Source: an uncultured Succinivibrionaceae bacterium
Lineage (GTDB): Bacteria > Pseudomonadota > Gammaproteobacteria > Enterobacterales > Succinivibrionaceae
DNA length: 44,475 bases
Direction: 5' to 3'
Assembly (NCBI GenBank): GCA_944390105.1
Contig: CALXOV010000059.1
Coordinates: 1-44,475 of the forward strand
Part shown: positions 24,990 through 34,239 of the stretch, piece after piece
How positions within the stretch are numbered: position 1 is the stretch's first letter
Layout: the number at the start of each line of letters is the position of its first letter
The notes under the pieces: model-generated
Database searches by the model: none
What the model was told of the DNA's origin: nothing
What the model saw: the letters and a program-made list of their open reading frames with translations, nothing else
Position numbers and translations under genes: made by a program

Positions 24990-25358
24990 TTAGAGTACTT
25001 CGGGAGCTAATGACACAATCTTCATGAACTGCTCAGTACGTAACTCACGAGTGACCGGTCCGAAGATACGAGTGCCCATAGGCTCATGCTGTGAGGTCAA
25101 CAACACAGCAGCGTTGCTGTCAAAGCGAATGACCGAGCCGTCCGGACGGCGCACACCCTTCTTAGTGCGAACCACCACAGCATCAACCACATCGCCCTTC
25201 TTAACCTTGCCGCGCGGGATAGCTTCCTTGACCGATACCTTGATGATATCGCCAATGCCGGCGTAACGACGCTTAGAGCCACCTAAGACTTTAATGCACA
25301 TTACGCTGCGCGCGCCCGAGTTGTCGGCAACGTCAAGCATGCTTTGCATCTGGATCAT
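24990..25358 (-). CDS. rplN: Ribosomal protein L14
   Basis: The product is 122 aa: [37 protein letters not shown] … [32 protein letters not shown] lies ten bases before the ATG. First gene of the spc operon, preceded by its own promoter and a leader hairpin. Confidence 0.97.
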   Translation of the reverse strand: MIQMQSMLDVADNSGARSVMCIKVLGGSKRRYAGIGDIIKVSVKEAIPRGKVKKGDVVDAVVVRTKKGVRRPDGSVIRFDSNAAVLLTSQHEPMGTRIFGPVTRELRTEQFMKIVSLAPEVL

Positions 25359-25385
25359 TTGAAAATGCTCCGGTTAATAACAAAT

Positions 25386-25415
25386 AAAAACCCGCCTCTG
25401 CTTTATGCAAAGGCG
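25386..25415 (-). terminator. Intrinsic-terminator-like hairpin in the rplN leader
   Basis: On the minus strand CGCCTTTGC (25415–25407) pairs with GCAGAGGCG (25401–25393), nine pairs with one T·G, loop ATAAA, followed by GTTTTTATTT. It starts at or within two bases of the predicted transcription start of the spc operon and lies ~35 bases before rplN. It may stop read-through from the S10 operon, attenuate spc transcription, or protect the 5' end. Confidence 0.65.
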
Positions 25416-25419
25416 CCAT

Positions 25420-25448
25420 ATTGTACCAGCTAAATCCTGCTGCCGCAA
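25420..25448 (-). promoter_or_regulatory. Sigma-70 promoter of the spc operon
   Basis: On the minus strand, TTGCGG is separated by 17 bases from TACAAT (25425–25420). The position between rpsQ and rplN matches the E. coli spc promoter. Confidence 0.65.
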
Positions 25449-25586
25449 TAATATAGTGCCCGTTGACACTGCATATCACCAGGTTTTTTCGGCCGCGGGG
25501 CCTAGTGCAGTGCCAGGCAGCGCCTTTTCTGGGACTTTTATAGACTTTAGATAATATTAAGCCTAAGTATTGGCAGCAAGACAAGG

Positions 25587-25682
25587 TGACATCCTCCCGT
25601 AAGCAAAAGCTTTCGGGCTTCCGGCTGAGCGGTTTTTATGCCGCTCTCCGGTAGGTCCTGCCCTTCTGATGTTCTCTACCGC
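25587..25682 (-). mobile_element. IS200/IS605-type right end with decayed TnpB C-terminus (omegaRNA relic)
   Basis: Read on the minus strand, codons from 25682 give A-V-E-N-I-R-R-A-G-P-T-G-E-R, resembling the TnpB C-terminal 'NAA.NI.RAG' tail. In another frame just upstream is Y-Q-C-G, as in its zinc finger. Next come a double stem (CCGG…CCGG enclosing GAGCGG/CCGCTC, 25621–25651), a CCCG/CGGG hairpin and the end AGGATGTCA (complement of TGACATCCT, 25587–25595), the classic right end of TnpB elements. The AGAAGGGCAGGAC block is shared with 44417–44429. There is no complete tnpB. It sits between the S10 and spc operons. Confidence 0.65.
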
Positions 25683-25698
25683 ACTGGTATATAAAAGC

Positions 25699-25726
25699 AA
25701 ACCGCAGGCTTTAGTTCCTGCGGTTT
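25699..25726 (-). terminator. Terminator of the S10 operon
   Basis: AAACCGCAGG (25699–25708) pairs with CCTGCGGTTT (25717–25726), ten pairs. The minus-strand tail reads GCTTTTATA and the plus-strand tail TT. A second hairpin (AAGCG-CCGG with CCGG-a-CGCTT, 25734–25761) lies between it and the rpsQ stop. Together they separate S10 from spc transcription. Confidence 0.65.
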
Positions 25727-25776
25727 TTAAGTAAAGCGCCGGACTTAAAGCCCGGACGCTTCGGCAGATACGGCAA

Positions 25777-26052
25777 TTAAGCCTTCTGCGGACGCTCTAC
25801 GATCTTCACCAAGGTCCAAGCAATGGTCTTGGAGATCGGACGGCATTCGCGGATTTCCACGAAATCACCGATCTGCGCCTCATTGTTGACGTCCTGCACA
25901 TGCAGCTTGGTGGTACGCTTCACGATTTTGCCGTAAAGCGGGTGCTTAACGCGACGCTCAATGGCAACGGTGCAGGCTTTCTGCATCTTGTCGCTGATGA
26001 CGCGGCCGCGCAGAGTACGCGCGATCTTAGCGGGTTTTGCAGCTTCAGTCAT
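25777..26052 (-). CDS. rpsQ: Ribosomal protein S17
   Basis: The product is 91 aa with [38 protein letters not shown] and [25 protein letters not shown]. It is last in the S10 operon, as in E. coli. Confidence 0.96.
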   Translation of the reverse strand: MTEAAKPAKIARTLRGRVISDKMQKACTVAIERRVKHPLYGKIVKRTTKLHVQDVNNEAQIGDFVEIRECRPISKTIAWTLVKIVERPQKA

Positions 26053-26063
26053 TTAGCGCTCCT

Positions 26064-26267
26064 TTACTTTGCATCCTGCTGTGCAGCCTTCTGGGCTAAC
26101 ACGGTGTTGACACGCGCGATATCGCGACGCACCTGACGTAAGTTGTTAGTCTGCTGCAGATTGCCAGTCTTTAACTGAAAGCGCAGATTGAGCTGCGCAC
26201 GCTGAAGCGAAGTCAGTTCAGCCTTGAGCTCTTCGACAGACTTAGTCTTTAATTCATTGGCTTTCAT
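26064..26267 (-). CDS. rpmC: Ribosomal protein L29
   Basis: The product is 67 aa: [18 protein letters not shown], with [31 protein letters not shown]. Its start codon abuts the rplP stop, so translation is coupled. Confidence 0.95.
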   Translation of the reverse strand: MKANELKTKSVEELKAELTSLQRAQLNLRFQLKTGNLQQTNNLRQVRRDIARVNTVLAQKAAQQDAK

Positions 26268-26680
26268 TAAATCACCGCCTTGCGAACAAAAGTAGTGGTT
26301 ACTGAGAGCTTGGATGCTGCCAGGCGGAAGGCCTCGCGTGCAGTGGCTTCAGGCACACCGCTCACTTCAAACAGCACCTTGCCGGGCTGAATCGGGCACA
26401 CCCAGTACTCGACAGCACCCTTACCTTTACCCATACGAACGCCCAGAGCCTTCTGCGTCATCGGCTTGTCCGGGAATACGCGGATCCACACCTTACCCAT
26501 ACGCTTCATTTCACGGGTAAAGGCGCGACGAGCAGCTTCGATCTCGCGGGCAGTCAAGGCGCCGCGCGAAGTGGCCTTCAGGCCGAAATCACCAAAGGAG
26601 ACCTCATTGCCGGTGTAGGCTAAGCCTTCATTGCGACCCTTCTGGGTCTTGCGGTATTTGGTACGCTTAGGTTGTAACAT
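26267..26680 (-). CDS. rplP: Ribosomal protein L16
   Basis: The product is 137 aa: [19 protein letters not shown] … [40 protein letters not shown]. It lies near the A-site of the 50S subunit. Length as in E. coli (136). Confidence 0.96.
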   Translation of the reverse strand: MLQPKRTKYRKTQKGRNEGLAYTGNEVSFGDFGLKATSRGALTAREIEAARRAFTREMKRMGKVWIRVFPDKPMTQKALGVRMGKGKGAVEYWVCPIQPGKVLFEVSGVPEATAREAFRLAASKLSVTTTFVRKAVI

Positions 26681-26693
26681 TCTTACCTCCTAA

Positions 26694-27515
26694 TTACTGC
26701 GCAGCCGGAGCTGGAGCGGCGGCCGGAGCCTGCTCTGCTGCCGGGGCAGCGCTCTTCTGGGCAGTACGCGGGGTCTTATCACCGCGGCGGCCACGTCCGC
26801 GCATCGGACCATCCTCGCGACGGCGCTTACGGCCAGCCGGATTCTGGGCATTGCGATCTTCTTCTTCGGTGGCAAGCGGCATGCCGCCTAATACTTCACC
26901 CTTGAAGATCCATACCTTAACGCCGATAACGCCGTAAGTAGTCACGGCCTCAGACAGCGCATAGTCAATGTCGGCACGCAGCGTGTGCAGCGGCACACGG
27001 CCTTCACGCAACCACTCAGAACGGGCGATTTCAGCACCGCCTAAACGGCCGGATACTTCAACCTTGATGCCCTTAGCACCCACGCGCATCGCATTCTGAA
27101 TCGCCTTCTTCATCGCGCGGCGGAACATCACACGGCGCTCTAACTGCGCGGCGATGCTGTCGGCAACCAGCTTGGCGTCAAGATCAGGCTTTCTGATCTC
27201 GGCGATGTTGACTTGAGCCGGCACTCCGGCGATGGTAGCGATCTGCTTGCGCAGCTTCTCAACGTCCTCGCCCTTCTTGCCGATGACGATGCCCGGACGG
27301 GCGGTGTGAATGGTCACACGGATGCTCTTGGCCGGACGATCAATAACGATCTTCGATACGGAGGCATTCTTCAGCTCAGCGTCCAGATACTTACGCACTT
27401 GTGCGTCACTCTCAATATTGGCGGCGAAGCTCTTCTTGCTGCCGGCAAACCAAGTAGATAAGAACGGCTTGGTGATGCCTAATCTTATCCCAATCGGATT
27501 AACCTTCTGTCCCAT
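26694..27515 (-). CDS. rpsC: Ribosomal protein S3 with long C-terminal extension
   Basis: The S3 core begins [18 protein letters not shown] and carries the KH domain ([21 protein letters not shown]) and [17 protein letters not shown]. At 273 aa it is 40 residues longer than the E. coli protein. The tail is Arg-rich ([19 protein letters not shown]) and then Ala/Pro-rich ([18 protein letters not shown]). Confidence 0.96.
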   Translation of the reverse strand: MGQKVNPIGIRLGITKPFLSTWFAGSKKSFAANIESDAQVRKYLDAELKNASVSKIVIDRPAKSIRVTIHTARPGIVIGKKGEDVEKLRKQIATIAGVPAQVNIAEIRKPDLDAKLVADSIAAQLERRVMFRRAMKKAIQNAMRVGAKGIKVEVSGRLGGAEIARSEWLREGRVPLHTLRADIDYALSEAVTTYGVIGVKVWIFKGEVLGGMPLATEEEDRNAQNPAGRKRRREDGPMRGRGRRGDKTPRTAQKSAAPAAEQAPAAAPAPAAQ

Positions 27516-27528
27516 TTATATGCTCCTG

Positions 27529-27864
27529 TTAACGCTCTGAGACATACACGGAAATATGAGAGGTGCGCTTAACGATGCGATCAGCGCGGCCCTTGGCACG
27601 CGGCATGATGCGCTTGAGCGACGGACCCTCATCAACCATGATGCGGGAAACAACCAGACGGTCCACATCCAGGGACTCGTTGTTGGCAGCGTTAGCTACG
27701 GCAGAGTTCAACACCTTGTAGATAATCGCTGCAGCCTTGCGCGGGCTGAACTTGAGCAGATCAAGAGCAGCGGAGGCCTGCATGCCGCGAACCTGATTCG
27801 CAACTAAACGAGCCTTCTGCGCGGAGGTGCGAGCATAACGATGTACAGCTTTTACTTCTTCCAT
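27529..27864 (-). CDS. rplV: Ribosomal protein L22
   Basis: The product is 111 aa: [27 protein letters not shown] … [27 protein letters not shown], whose loop lines the exit tunnel. ATG 27864 has AGGAG eight bases upstream; a GTG three codons earlier is too near that site. Confidence 0.96.
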   Translation of the reverse strand: MEEVKAVHRYARTSAQKARLVANQVRGMQASAALDLLKFSPRKAAAIIYKVLNSAVANAANNESLDVDRLVVSRIMVDEGPSLKRIMPRAKGRADRIVKRTSHISVYVSER

Positions 27865-27875
27865 TCTACTCACTC

Positions 27876-28154
27876 CTACTTAGCAGCTTTCTTGTCTACC
27901 GCAGCATGGCCGCGGAAAGTTCTGGTCGGAGCAAACTCGCCTAACTTGTGGCCAACCATTTCATCGGAAATGTACACCGGCACATGCTGGCGGCCATTGT
28001 GCACAGCAATGGTCATACCGATCATGTCAGGCACAATCACCGAACGGCGCGACCAAGTCTTAATCGGCTTCTTGTCGCCGTCTGCGAGCGCCTGCTCAAC
28101 CTTCTTCAATAAGTGGTCGTCAATGAACGGACCCTTTTTAAGAGAACGTGGCAT
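27876..28154 (-). CDS. rpsS: Ribosomal protein S19
   Basis: The product is 92 aa: [19 protein letters not shown] … [47 protein letters not shown]. Standard length. Confidence 0.96.
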   Translation of the reverse strand: MPRSLKKGPFIDDHLLKKVEQALADGDKKPIKTWSRRSVIVPDMIGMTIAVHNGRQHVPVYISDEMVGHKLGEFAPTRTFRGHAAVDKKAAK

Positions 28155-28171
28155 TGTAATTCCTCTCTCTA

Positions 28172-28987
28172 TTAACGGCGATGCAGAATGTACTTATCAG
28201 TACGCTTATTCTTTCTGGTCTTATAGCCCTTGCACGGGGTACCCCACGGGGTGCGCGGCTGAATACCCTTGTTGCGGCCTTCACCACCACCATGCGGATG
28301 GTCGATCGGGTTCATAGCCATACCGCGGACGGTAGGACGAATACCGCGCCAACGCGCAGCACCGGCTTTGCCCAGCTGACGCAGCATGTGCTCAGCATTG
28401 CCGATTTCACCGATAGTGGCACGACCGTTAGACAGCACGCGGCGCATTTCACCCGAACGCATGCGTAAGGTTACATAGTCGCCTTCACGAGCTAGGATCT
28501 GGCAGTAGGCACCGGCTGAACGGGCAAACTGTGCACCAGCACCCGGGTACAGCTCCACCGCGTGGACATTGGTACCCACCGGGATGTTACGCAGCGGCAG
28601 GCAATTGCCAACCTTAATCGGAGCGCTATCGCCCGAGACTACCTGATCGCCCACCTTCAGGCCCTTAGGGGCTAAGATGTAGCTACGCACACCGTCGCTG
28701 TAGCAGATTAAGGCGATGTGAGCTGAACGGTTGGGATCGTACTCAATACGCTCCACCTTAGCGACGACATCGTCCTTGCGACGCTTAAAATCAATTAAGC
28801 GATAACGCTGCTTGTGACCGCCGCCGATGTGACGGGTCGAAATGTGACCGTAGTTGTCGCGACCGCCAGTCTTGCGCTTCTCAACGGTGAGCGAACGCAG
28901 CGGAGCGCCTTTCCACAGATCCGGGTTTTTGATCATTACGACGTGACGGCGGCCTGCGGAAGTCGGATTAGCTTTTACAATAGCCAT
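28172..28987 (-). CDS. rplB: Ribosomal protein L2
   Basis: The product is 271 aa: the N-terminal block [19 protein letters not shown], and the C-terminal signature [18 protein letters not shown] with the His needed near the peptidyl-transferase centre. Overlaps rplW by one base. Confidence 0.97.
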   Translation of the reverse strand: MAIVKANPTSAGRRHVVMIKNPDLWKGAPLRSLTVEKRKTGGRDNYGHISTRHIGGGHKQRYRLIDFKRRKDDVVAKVERIEYDPNRSAHIALICYSDGVRSYILAPKGLKVGDQVVSGDSAPIKVGNCLPLRNIPVGTNVHAVELYPGAGAQFARSAGAYCQILAREGDYVTLRMRSGEMRRVLSNGRATIGEIGNAEHMLRQLGKAGAARWRGIRPTVRGMAMNPIDHPHGGGEGRNKGIQPRTPWGTPCKGYKTRKNKRTDKYILHRR

Positions 28988-29307
28988 TACTTATTCTCCT
29001 TGTCGGCAGCGAGCGCGTCTAAGCTCAGCTCCTGACCCTGCTCGAGGGTGACATAAGCCTTCTTCCAGTCGGAACGGCGGCCCATGCCGTGAGCTGATCT
29101 GCGGGCTTTACCGGCCACATTAAGCGTGCGCACAGACTTGACCTTAACGTTGAACAGCATCTCGACGGCCTGCTTGATCTCGTCCTTACGGGCGTTCGGC
29201 AGCACCTTGAAAGCAGCAGTATTGCAGCTCTCAGCTACCATGTTGCTCTTTTCCGAGACAATCGGGGCGCGGAGGATATTCATTAAACGAGCTTCACGGG
29301 ACATCAT
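28987..29307 (-). CDS. rplW: Ribosomal protein L23
   Basis: The product is 106 aa: [23 protein letters not shown] … [19 protein letters not shown]. It lies at the exit-tunnel rim, docking trigger factor/SRP. The ATG (29307) overlaps the rplD TGA and GGAG lies eight bases upstream; the adjacent second ATG is also possible. Confidence 0.95.
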   Translation of the reverse strand: MMSREARLMNILRAPIVSEKSNMVAESCNTAAFKVLPNARKDEIKQAVEMLFNVKVKSVRTLNVAGKARRSAHGMGRRSDWKKAYVTLEQGQELSLDALAADKENK

Positions 29308-29915
29308 TTAAGCAGCTCCTCTACCTTCTTGACTGCACCGGCAGTCATCAGCACCTTCTCAAAGCCCACCAGGTTGACCGGGTTGAACTGCGAGGTGCCG
29401 GGCTGGCACACCTCAACCTTGTACAGGTTGCGGGCAGCTAAGAACAGATTCTCGTCAAAGTCTTCAGTGACGATTAAAACCTGCTTTAAGTTCATTTCCT
29501 TGAGCTTGTTGACTAAAGACTTAGTCTTGTGATCTTCAAGCTTTAAGGAGTCCACCACCACCAAGCGGTCCTGACGGACTAACTCAGAGAGGATGGAGCG
29601 CATGGCCACACGATACATTTTGCGATTGACCTTTTGGGTCCAATCCTGCGGCTTGGCAGCAAAAATGGTGCCGCCGGCGCGCCACAGCGGCGAGCGGGAA
29701 GAGCCGGCACGAGCGCGGCCAGTGCCTTTCTGACGGAACGGCTTCTTGCCGCCGCCGGAGACTTCTGAGCGAGTCTTCTGCGCTTTAGTTCCTGCGCGAG
29801 CGGTACTAAGGTAGGCAACGACTACCTGATGCACCAGCGCCTCATTGAACTCGCGGCCGAAGGTGTTTTCCGACACCTCGAGCTGCTTGTCAGCGCCAAT
29901 CATCTTTAATTCCAT
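29304..29915 (-). CDS. rplD: Ribosomal protein L4
   Basis: The product is 203 aa, with the internal loop [37 protein letters not shown] that enters the exit tunnel. In E. coli L4 also represses the S10 operon by binding the leader RNA; the 174-base rpsJ leader here would be the target if that control is conserved. Confidence 0.96.
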   Translation of the reverse strand: MELKMIGADKQLEVSENTFGREFNEALVHQVVVAYLSTARAGTKAQKTRSEVSGGGKKPFRQKGTGRARAGSSRSPLWRAGGTIFAAKPQDWTQKVNRKMYRVAMRSILSELVRQDRLVVVDSLKLEDHKTKSLVNKLKEMNLKQVLIVTEDFDENLFLAARNLYKVEVCQPGTSQFNPVNLVGFEKVLMTAGAVKKVEELLK

Positions 29916-29931
29916 GTTCCTTTACCTCAGG

Positions 29932-30570
29932 TTAAGCCTTAACACTAGGTCTGACGATTAAGTCGCCGTTATTGGCGCCCGGTACGGCACCCTTGACGAG
30001 CAGCAGGCTGCGCTCGGAGTCAATGCGCACCAGATCCAGGCACTGCACGGTGACTCGCTCGCCGCCCATGCGGCCTACCATCTTCTTACCCTTGAACACG
30101 CGTCCCGGGGTCTGATTCTGACCGGTTGAGCCCGGAACACGATGCGAACGCGAGTTACCGTGGGTAAAGTCCTGAGTACGGAAGTTGTAGCGCTTAACGG
30201 TACCAGCGGTGCCCTTGCCCTTAGACTGGCCAGTGACATCCACCTTCTTGACGTCCTTGAAAGCATCTACCTTAATTTCAGTGCCTACAGGATATGCGTC
30301 GAGCTCAGCAGGCTCTAAACGGAACTCCCATAAACCGCGGCCGGCGGCAACGCCGGATTTGGCAAAGTGACCAATTTCAGGCTTGGTCATGCGGCTGGCC
30401 TTGCGGGACCCAGTAGTAACCTGCACGGCGCAGTAGCCGTCAGTATCCTGATTCTTAACCTGGGTTACGCGGTTTGCCTCCACCTGAATGACGGTGACCG
30501 GCACTGACTTGCCGTCTTCGGTAAACACGCGGGTCATTCCAAGCTTGCGGCCGATTAAACCGATTGACAT
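29932..30570 (-). CDS. rplC: Ribosomal protein L3
   Basis: The product is 212 aa: [20 protein letters not shown], and [36 protein letters not shown], including the glutamine in the GQNQTPG loop that is methylated in E. coli. Confidence 0.96.
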   Translation of the reverse strand: MSIGLIGRKLGMTRVFTEDGKSVPVTVIQVEANRVTQVKNQDTDGYCAVQVTTGSRKASRMTKPEIGHFAKSGVAAGRGLWEFRLEPAELDAYPVGTEIKVDAFKDVKKVDVTGQSKGKGTAGTVKRYNFRTQDFTHGNSRSHRVPGSTGQNQTPGRVFKGKKMVGRMGGERVTVQCLDLVRIDSERSLLLVKGAVPGANNGDLIVRPSVKA

Positions 30571-30587
30571 TGTACTATTCCCCCTCG

Positions 30588-31073
<486 letters not shown>

Positions 31074-31079
31074 GCGGCT

Positions 31080-31107
31080 ATTATACGCAAAAAACGTTGC
31101 GCTGCAA
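31080..31107 (-). promoter_or_regulatory. Sigma-70 promoter of the S10 operon
   Basis: On the minus strand TTGCAG (31107–31102) is 16 bases from a consensus TATAAT (31085–31080). The predicted start is ~31073. It lies just downstream of the uvrD stop. Confidence 0.75.
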
Positions 31108-31113
31108 GTCTTT

Positions 31114-33231
31114 TTACACAAAATCTGCCGCAGCATAAAAATCAAACAGTGTAGCGCGCTCATTACGCCCTAACGCGCGTACGATGTCATTGAGAAAGGG
31201 GCTAGGGCCTGCCAGCTGCCAGCCGCTGTAATAGCTGAACGCATACGCGGCATAGCATAAGTACAAATGATTTTTCGCACGGGTAATTGCCACGTAGGCC
31301 AGCCGCCGCTCCTCTTCAAGACACTTGCGCTGCTGCGCCTGCTCGCGCGGCTGCTGAAAGGGCACAAAGGGAAGCAGGCCGCGCTCAAAGCCGGCTACAA
31401 ATACCGTATCAAACTCCAGTCCCTTGGCCGAATGAATGGTGTACAGGCGTACTTTCTTAGCAAAATCATCGCCGCTGCTGCCTGAAGCCGTAAGCTCGGT
31501 AGAGCCCATTAAGGCGGCATTACTTAAAAAGGCCACGATTTTGCTAAGCGGTTTACCGTCCGCATCCTCAGTCGGCGTCCGTTCTTCGCGCGCGCTTAGG
31601 TTTTTGGCATTAAGCAACAGCATCTCCAAGTTAGCGCAGCGTCCTTCATCGCTGTCCTTCTTTTCTTTGGCATCAACCTGCGCATAATAATCTAAAAGCC
31701 CGGCCTCAAGCACCATGGTAAGCAGCAGCTCGGGGGCGGCCCCCACCTGTACCTTGGCGTTTAACGCCGCAATCAGCTCGACAAAGCCGGCGCTTTTCTT
31801 GGCCAAAAGCTTAATCTCGCGCGGCGCATCCGCATGCTCTTTGGCAAAAGCGACCACTTGGCATAAAGCTTGATGCAGACTGATGCCGCGCTCTGCGGCA
31901 ATCGCCCGCAAAGTGCTTAGCTTAGCCGGGCCAAAACCGCGCGCCGGCACATTGATAATGCGCAGCAACGCTCCATTGTCGCTTGGATTGACCGCAAGGC
32001 GCAGATAACTTATGGCATCTTGCACTTCTTTACGCTCATAAAAACGCTGACCACCGTAGACGTAGTACGGAATACTGCGCTGCAGCAGCTCCTGTTCAAT
32101 TAAAGCCGAGCGCGCATTATTGCGATACAGTACCGCAATCGAGGACGGCGCTTCGCCGTCTGCTATCAGCTTTTCAATGCACTGCGCAATACCGGAGGCT
32201 TCATCCTCAACCTTATTAAAAGACAGCACCGAAATCCGCTCGCCATCGCCCTTGACCGACTGCAGATGCTTATCGGTAATACGCTCGTGATTGCAGCCTA
32301 TCAGCAAATTGGCCGCGTGCAGAATTTGACTTGTCGAGCGATAGTTTTGCTCAAGCTTGAACAAATGTACTGGAGCAAAATCTTTTAAAAAGCGATTTAA
32401 GTTGCGGTAATCAGCGCCGCGCCAACCGTAAATGGATTGATCATCATCTCCCACCGCAAAGATGTGACTGTCGTGGCCTTTAAGCAGACTTAAGAGCTGA
32501 TACTGCAGATGATTGGTATCCTGAAACTCATCTACCAAAATTTCCTTAAAGCGCCGCTGCTGCAGCGCACGCAACTCGGCATTATGCGTAAACAGCTCCA
32601 CTGTGCGCAAAATCAGTTCAGCAAAATCAACCTTGGATTGACGCAGACATTCTTGCTCATACACAGGGTACAGCTCCAGCGTCAGCTCCATTTCAGGCGT
32701 TAGGCGGCTGTGAAACTTAGCTGCCGCCTGCGCTGCGCGCAGACCCTGCTCTTTAAAGTCGGCAATGATAGCTCCGATTTTAGCCGGGGTGAGCTTAGCC
32801 GCTTTGGCCGCGACCGCCAGATCCGCCTGTTCTTCTGCTTTTAAAAGTTCATCAATAAAGCGCTTTTGATCGTCGCTGTCCATGATGGTAAAGCTCGGGT
32901 CAAGTCCCGCCTGTACAGCATAAGAACGCAGAAAACGCGCACAGATAGAATGAAAAGTACCACACCATAATCCTTTGAGATTTACGGTATTGAGCTTAAG
33001 CGCTTCAATGCGCTCCAGCATTTCATGCGCCGCCTTATTAGTAAAGGTCACCGCTAAGACTTCACGCGCCGCCAGCGCCTCGACGCCCAACAGCCAAGCA
33101 ATGCGCGACACGAGTACGCGCGTTTTTCCGGTGCCAGCACCTGCTACAATCAGCATATTGCTACGCTCGGCGCTCACCGCCTGACGCTGTTCGGCATTAA
33201 GAGACTGCAGTAAGCTTGCTTGCGGATCCAT
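31114..33231 (-). CDS. uvrD: DNA helicase II (UvrD), SF1 family
   Basis: This 3'-to-5' helicase serves nucleotide-excision and mismatch repair. Motifs in order: Q-motif LNAEQRQAV, Walker A AGAGTGKTRVLV, Ia VTFTNKAAHEM, Walker B VDEFQDTN, III GDDDQSIYGWRGAD, IV EQNYRST, V HSAKGLEFDTVFVAG, VI EERRLAYVAITRA. Length 705 aa (E. coli UvrD 720, Rep 673). The MDPQASLLQSLN start and the position after yigB favour UvrD over Rep. Between it and yigB lies structured element copy C. Confidence 0.92.
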   Translation of the reverse strand: MDPQASLLQSLNAEQRQAVSAERSNMLIVAGAGTGKTRVLVSRIAWLLGVEALAAREVLAVTFTNKAAHEMLERIEALKLNTVNLKGLWCGTFHSICARFLRSYAVQAGLDPSFTIMDSDDQKRFIDELLKAEEQADLAVAAKAAKLTPAKIGAIIADFKEQGLRAAQAAAKFHSRLTPEMELTLELYPVYEQECLRQSKVDFAELILRTVELFTHNAELRALQQRRFKEILVDEFQDTNHLQYQLLSLLKGHDSHIFAVGDDDQSIYGWRGADYRNLNRFLKDFAPVHLFKLEQNYRSTSQILHAANLLIGCNHERITDKHLQSVKGDGERISVLSFNKVEDEASGIAQCIEKLIADGEAPSSIAVLYRNNARSALIEQELLQRSIPYYVYGGQRFYERKEVQDAISYLRLAVNPSDNGALLRIINVPARGFGPAKLSTLRAIAAERGISLHQALCQVVAFAKEHADAPREIKLLAKKSAGFVELIAALNAKVQVGAAPELLLTMVLEAGLLDYYAQVDAKEKKDSDEGRCANLEMLLLNAKNLSAREERTPTEDADGKPLSKIVAFLSNAALMGSTELTASGSSGDDFAKKVRLYTIHSAKGLEFDTVFVAGFERGLLPFVPFQQPREQAQQRKCLEEERRLAYVAITRAKNHLYLCYAAYAFSYYSGWQLAGPSPFLNDIVRALGRNERATLFDFYAAADFV

Positions 33232-33260
33232 GATGGGGCGTCACCTGTGTTATTCAGTCG

Positions 33261-33478
33261 TTTAACTGATGCCGCGTAATTCTCCTTGCGTAAGCTGGGG
33301 AGGTAAGCGGCTGATACAGCACTTTTTGGCTGTACAATATACCAAAGAATTCAGGAACGAGCTTTTTGCTCCTACCTGATGGGGGCATTGGACCTGCCCG
33401 TAAACGTCCTGAAGTGGAGGCTTACTGAAAGTGAGGCATCTACCCCACGCAACCTAGCACGTAAAGTTCATCTAGGTT
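33261..33478. repeat. Copy C of the ~220-nt structured dispersed element
   Basis: Counterpart of 3782–4003 with the same block order and spacing: TTTAACT (33261–33267), GTAAGCGGC (33303–33311) and CCCGTAAACG (33397–33406). The last two are 94 bases apart here and 96 in copy A. Stem 1 is CAGGAACGAG (33352–33361) with CTCCTACCTG (33369–33378). The right stem is AACCTAG (33451–33457) with CTAGGTT (33472–33478). Relative to copy A, one pair changes A–T to G–C in stem 1 and one C–G to A–T in the right stem. An extra TACAGC/GCTGTA stem lies near 33315–33334. It fills the yigB–uvrD gap; no protein is encoded. Confidence 0.65.
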
Positions 33479-33498
33479 GTAAGCTAGGCTTACAACGC

Positions 33499-34239
33499 TC
33501 ACTTCGGCAGCTGCAACAGCTTACGCAACTCAAAAATGGAGTCAAGCTGCAGCGTCGGCACGCTACGCAACATCGCCGCACCGGCGCTCCGTCCGGCAAT
33601 CCCGCCGCGCAGCCAGGCGCACTGACAACCCGCGCGCAACGCGCCCTCAACGTCGGTAAGAGGTTCATCGCCCACATGCAAAATGGCCGCCGGCGGTAGT
33701 TTAAGCCGCGACGCCGCCTCTAGATACAGATCAGGGTACGGCTTGCGGGCCCTGCCAAGGGCGATGCTTGGACGCAGGTCAAAAGCAAAATAGGCGGCAA
33801 GCGCCTGCTTTGGCGCCTGCACATTGCCATTGGAGATAGCACACAGCGTAAAGCGCGCACTAAGATCCCTGAGTAAAGCACTGACCGCAGCATCCACCTT
33901 GATCTGCGAACGCCTCGCAATAAATTGCGTCACTAGCTGCTGCGCCTCCGCCATGCCGCCTGCAAGCGGCTGTTTTAAGCGCGCGAAGGTATCGACTAAA
34001 GCCTGCGCACGCAACAAGGTCACATCGTTATTAAGCGACGGGCAGCGGGCAGCTGTTAATTTTTTGTGCTCAGCCCAAAAGCTAACTTCACGGCACGAGC
34101 AAGGCAGCTGATAGCGCTCAGTTAAATAAGCGGCAAACCAAGCTTCAGCTGCGCCGATCACCGGCGCATTATCGTAGAGCGTATCATCAAGATCAAAAGA
34201 TATGGCGGCCACCTTGCGCAGCGCTTTAAAAAACTTCAC
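33499..34239 (-). CDS. yigB: HAD-family phosphatase, YigB type
   Basis: The product is 246 aa. HAD motif I is FDLDDTLYDN (nucleophile and acid Asp), motif II ISNGN, the Lys/motif III segment RKPYPDLYLEAA, and motif IV ILHVGDEPLTDVEGALRAGCQ. E. coli YigB dephosphorylates FMN among other substrates. The position between xerC and uvrD is exactly that of E. coli yigB. The start is GTG at 34239, overlapping the xerC stop (GTGA), with GGAGG upstream. Confidence 0.88.
   Translation of the reverse strand: MKFFKALRKVAAISFDLDDTLYDNAPVIGAAEAWFAAYLTERYQLPCSCREVSFWAEHKKLTAARCPSLNNDVTLLRAQALVDTFARLKQPLAGGMAEAQQLVTQFIARRSQIKVDAAVSALLRDLSARFTLCAISNGNVQAPKQALAAYFAFDLRPSIALGRARKPYPDLYLEAASRLKLPPAAILHVGDEPLTDVEGALRAGCQCAWLRGGIAGRSAGAAMLRSVPTLQLDSIFELRKLLQLPK

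Noticed and set aside
25333-25584. 83-codon minus-strand frame ending inside rplN
   Set aside because: It covers the spc promoter, leader hairpin and relic region; it has no family features or start site.
27841-28317. 158-codon plus-strand frame opposite rpsS and rplB
   Set aside because: It is antisense to conserved ribosomal genes; composition reflects the complement of their codons.
31114-33231. Calling the helicase Rep
   Set aside because: Length, N-terminal sequence and position after yigB fit UvrD better.
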